Assembly (NCBI GenBank): GCA_018895125.1
Contig: JAHIOR010000032.1
Coordinates: forward strand, 1-30,013
Length of the DNA: 30,013 nt
Direction of reading: 5' to 3'
Source: Patescibacteria group bacterium
GTDB lineage: Bacteria; Patescibacteriota; Minisyncoccia; Minisyncoccales; GWA2-46-15
Shown piece by piece: positions 27,632 through 30,013 of the stretch. The position numbers were made by a program, and so were the translations under genes. The notes below the pieces were generated by a model. It was not told where the DNA came from. It did not search any database and worked only from the letters and a program-made list of their open reading frames with translations. Each line of letters starts with the position of its first letter. Position 1 is the stretch's first letter.

Positions 27632-28678
27632 ATGAAAAAGCATTATTTAATTTTATCAATTGATACTTCTTGCGACGATACCGCAGCTTCAGTTACTGAT
27701 GGAGATTTAGTTTTGTCTAATATTATTTCTTCTCAAGTTGAATTTCACAAAGAGTATGGCGGGGTGGTACCTAATCTGGCTAAAAGAATGCATCAGCAGC
27801 TAATTAATCCAGTCATTGCCAGAGCCCTGGCAACAGCCAGAGTAAGCTTAAAAGAAATTAATGCTATTGCTGTTACAGTTGGTCCTGGCTTAGCGCCAGC
27901 TTTGGAAGTTGGGGTTGCCAAAGCAAAAGAACTGGCTAAAAAGTTTAATAAGCCATTGATTAGTGTCAATCACATGGAGGGGCATTTGCTGTCTTCTTTT
28001 GCCTGCAATTCTCAAGGACAAGGAGCTTTTTCTAAGACCGGGCCGCGTTTTCCCATCCTTGGCCTTTTGGTTTCCGGCGGCCATACTCAGTTGGTTTTGA
28101 TGATGGATTTTGGCAAGTACCAATTGTTCGGGGAAACTTTAGATGACGCTGCCGGTGAAGCTTTTGATAAAGTAGCTAAGATGCTTGGCCTTGGTTATCC
28201 GGGCGGCCCAATTATGTCTGAATTGGCTAAAACAGGTATTTCTAAATATGAATTGCCGGTACCAATGATTGGCTCTAAGGATCTAAATTTTAGCTTTTCA
28301 GGATTAAAAACAGCTTGCCTTTATAAGCTGCAAAAACTAGCTAAGCCCTGGGATAAGCAATTTTATTGTGATTTTGCCGCTTCCTTTGAAAAAGTCGCTA
28401 TTGAATCCTTGATGATAAAATTAAAGAAAGCTATTGAGATTTATCATCCTAAACAAATTGTTTTGGGAGGGGGAGTAATTAATAATTTGAAGTTGAGAAA
28501 AGAAGCTAGAAGAACAGCTAAGCAATTTGGTTTAAGAATATTTATTCCATATAGCGAAAAGCTTTTCAGTGATAACGCTGCTATGATTGGAATTTGTGCT
28601 TTTCATCAAGCTCAGAGAAACGATTTCGTTAAAAAGATTGATTTACTTGATCGTCAGCCTAGTCTTAATTTTAAATAA
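27632..28678 (+). CDS. tsaD: tRNA threonylcarbamoyladenosine synthase subunit TsaD
   Basis: Kae1/TsaD transfers the threonylcarbamoyl group to A37 of ANN-decoding tRNAs. The 348-residue product has the ASKHA fold: ILSIDTSCDDTAASV (6-20), the metal-binding HMEGHLLSS (His114, His118), LVSGGHTQLVLM, DDAAGEAFDKVAKMLGLGYP, FSFSGLKTA, VLGGGVINNLKLR and YSEKLFSDNAAMIG with the late metal-binding Asp. All catalytic landmarks are intact and the length is normal. A short non-conserved stretch (NSQGQGAFSKTG) precedes the GGHT strand. A TTTAAT at 27615-27620 may be its -10. It acts with the TsaC-TsaE fusion protein encoded just upstream. Confidence 0.95.
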   Translation: MKKHYLILSIDTSCDDTAASVTDGDLVLSNIISSQVEFHKEYGGVVPNLAKRMHQQLINPVIARALATARVSLKEINAIAVTVGPGLAPALEVGVAKAKELAKKFNKPLISVNHMEGHLLSSFACNSQGQGAFSKTGPRFPILGLLVSGGHTQLVLMMDFGKYQLFGETLDDAAGEAFDKVAKMLGLGYPGGPIMSELAKTGISKYELPVPMIGSKDLNFSFSGLKTACLYKLQKLAKPWDKQFYCDFAASFEKVAIESLMIKLKKAIEIYHPKQIVLGGGVINNLKLRKEARRTAKQFGLRIFIPYSEKLFSDNAAMIGICAFHQAQRNDFVKKIDLLDRQPSLNFK

Positions 28679-28697
28679 TTTAATTTTAGGGTATAGT
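28670..28697 (+). promoter_or_regulatory. Possible promoter of glyA
   Basis: TTTAAA (28670-28675), 16-nt spacer, TATAGT (28692-28697), 9 nt before ATG 28707. A second TATAAT overlaps at 28698-28703. It starts within the last codons of tsaD. No Shine-Dalgarno sequence, so leaderless initiation is likely. Confidence 0.45.
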
Positions 28698-28706
28698 TAT
28701 AATATA

Positions 28707-30013
28707 ATGATGTCTTTAGAAAAAACAGATCCGGAAATAGCTGAATTGATTCTGGGTGAAGAAAATCGCCAGCAGGATTCCTTAATAATGATCCCTTCGG
28801 AAAACTATACTTCTTTGGCTGTCAGGGAGGCCTTAGGATCTGTTTTGACTGATAAATATAGCGAAGGCTATCCGGGCAAAAGATATTATCAGGGCAATGA
28901 AATGGTAGATCAGATTGAAAAGCTTGCCATTGCCAGAGCTAAGAAATTATTTGAAGTTGCTCATGTTAATGTTCAGCCGCATTCCGGTTGCGAAGCTAAT
29001 CTGGCTATTCTAACAGCTCTTTGCCGGATTAATGACCCTATTTTGTCCCAGCATCTTTATATGGGCGGACATTTATCAATGGGTCAGGAAGCCTCAATAA
29101 CTTCTAAAATTTATCAGCCCCATTATTACGGACTAACCAAGGATGGAGATATTAATTGGTTAGAATTAGAGAGTCAGGCTAAAAAATATCGTCCTAAGAT
29201 TATTTTCTGTGGTGGCACTGGTTTTACTAAGGTTTTTAATTTTTCCCGTTTTGCTAAAATTGCCGATAAAATTAATGCTTACTTTATTGCTGATGTTTCC
29301 CATATTGGCGGCCTGATAGTTGGAGGGGCTCATCCATCTCCCAAGAACCATGCCCATGTTATTATGACCACGACCCATAAAACTTTGAGAGGGCCAAGAG
29401 GAGCCATGATTATGATAACTAAAAAAGGGCTTAAAAAAGATCCTGATTTGCCAGTCAAGATTGATAAAGCAGTTTTTCCAGGCCTTCAGGGCGGGCCCCA
29501 CAATAATAATATTACCGCTTTGGCAGTGGCCTTGAATGAAGCTTCAATTCCTAGTTTTCAGCGTTATTCAAAACAGACTGTTGAAAACAGTCAGGTCCTA
29601 GCTGCTAAATTGATTAAATATGATTTTAAACTTATTGGTGGCGGCAGCCAGAATCATATGATTTGGATTGATTTAAATAATAAAAGGGTTGATGGTTGGA
29701 CCATGGCTTGGGCTTGCGAAGCAGCTGGCATTATTTGTAACCGTCAGACCATTCCTTTTGACAAGAAGTCTCCATATTATCCTTCAGGATTAAGATTGGG
29801 AACGCCAGCTTTAACAACCAGGGGCATGAAAGAAAAAGAAATGGTTTTAATCGCTGGTTGGTTGAATGAAATTATCGAGCGTTTGAAAAATATCGATTTA
29901 AAAGACATTGGTAGCCACGATAAGGAAAAAGACCAGCAAGCCAGAAAGATATTCAAGCAGCAGATTTTTAAAGATAAACGCCTTTTGGATATTAAAAAAC
30001 AAGTCCGAGAACT
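28707..30013 (+). CDS. glyA: Serine hydroxymethyltransferase (3' end beyond the window)
   Basis: PLP enzyme interconverting serine and glycine with tetrahydrofolate, the main source of one-carbon units. The frame from ATG 28707 (or 28710) runs open to the edge for 435 codons. Visible: IPSENYTSLAVREALGS, YSEGYPGKRYYQGNEMVD, NVQPHSGCEANLAIL (Cys where Ser is usual), ADVSHIGGL (Asp that pairs with PLP; Ser for the usual Ala), and the PLP-binding Lys225 in TTTHKTLRGPRG. FPGLQGGPHNNN and RLGTPALTTRGM follow. The family is usually 410-430 residues, so this one is a little long; the extra may be its C-terminal tail, not yet ended at the edge. Confidence 0.93.
   Translation, partial: MMSLEKTDPEIAELILGEENRQQDSLIMIPSENYTSLAVREALGSVLTDKYSEGYPGKRYYQGNEMVDQIEKLAIARAKKLFEVAHVNVQPHSGCEANLAILTALCRINDPILSQHLYMGGHLSMGQEASITSKIYQPHYYGLTKDGDINWLELESQAKKYRPKIIFCGGTGFTKVFNFSRFAKIADKINAYFIADVSHIGGLIVGGAHPSPKNHAHVIMTTTHKTLRGPRGAMIMITKKGLKKDPDLPVKIDKAVFPGLQGGPHNNNITALAVALNEASIPSFQRYSKQTVENSQVLAAKLIKYDFKLIGGGSQNHMIWIDLNNKRVDGWTMAWACEAAGIICNRQTIPFDKKSPYYPSGLRLGTPALTTRGMKEKEMVLIAGWLNEIIERLKNIDLKDIGSHDKEKDQQARKIFKQQIFKDKRLLDIKKQVRE

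Noticed and set aside
1..30013. Alternative genetic code (TGA as glycine)
   Set aside because: TGA ends greA, metG and the nucleotidyltransferase at the expected family lengths, and no in-frame TGA interrupts conserved domains.
1..30013. Transposase genes, tRNA genes or rRNA genes
   Set aside because: None seen on either strand; the only RNA gene I can support is ssrA.

Overview
The window looks like a chromosome segment of a Candidate Phyla Radiation (Patescibacteria) bacterium, most probably Parcubacteria-like. This is inferred from gene content and style, not from a marker tree. The signs are dense packing with 1-8 nt overlaps, AT-rich DNA, almost no Shine-Dalgarno sequences, short core proteins, a eukaryote-like IleRS, an alpha2-type GlyRS, and a PaaX/Cas2-like protein of a kind common in these genomes. 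TGA is used as a stop (greA, metG, the nucleotidyltransferase), so the TGA=Gly code of Gracilibacteria/SR1 does not apply.

Layout. 1-3084 (+): a terminator, then greA with an HD-domain phosphohydrolase, then DNA polymerase X. 3091-5010 (-): smpB, ssrA (tmRNA), infC (read from an ATT start), rpmI and rplT, i.e. ribosome rescue, initiation and large-subunit genes together. 5119-6846 (+): argS. 6847-7734: a repeat-rich island holding the PaaX/Cas2-like gene between two matching hairpins. 7735-19469 (+): a near gapless run of histidine phosphatase, ileS, recO, a membrane-anchored Ig-like protein, glyS, an M16 protease, an AI-2E family permease, rsmI and metG. 19470-19765: a hairpin-dense segment with a 47-codon ORF and a strong terminator. 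19820-23559 (+): tatD and leuS, the latter with a Nudix domain inside its editing domain. 23556-24042 (-): a broken murA remnant. 24200-27529 (+): a yvcK/CofD-like gene, a nucleotidyltransferase/left-handed beta-helix protein and a TsaC-TsaE fusion. 27632-28678: tsaD. 28707-end: glyA, cut by the window edge.

The genes mostly serve translation: five aminoacyl-tRNA synthetases (Arg, Ile, Gly, Met, Leu), t6A tRNA modification (TsaC-TsaE, TsaD), 16S rRNA methylation (RsmI), initiation (IF3), ribosomal proteins and trans-translation. DNA repair (PolX, RecO) and envelope-related functions are minor themes.

The least ordinary layer is small repeated DNA. One element encodes ILNT(K/R)Y(Q/K)ILNT in the same frame inside both RsmI and TatD. 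A structured repeat whose stem covaries occurs in two divergent intergenic regions. A pair of 34-nt hairpins with compensatory changes flanks the PaaX/Cas2-like gene. A perfect 21-bp palindrome sits in frame inside TsaE. Several genes have a -10-like hexamer about 9 nt before the start codon, which suggests leaderless mRNAs. All functions are read from sequence by eye; no database search was run.
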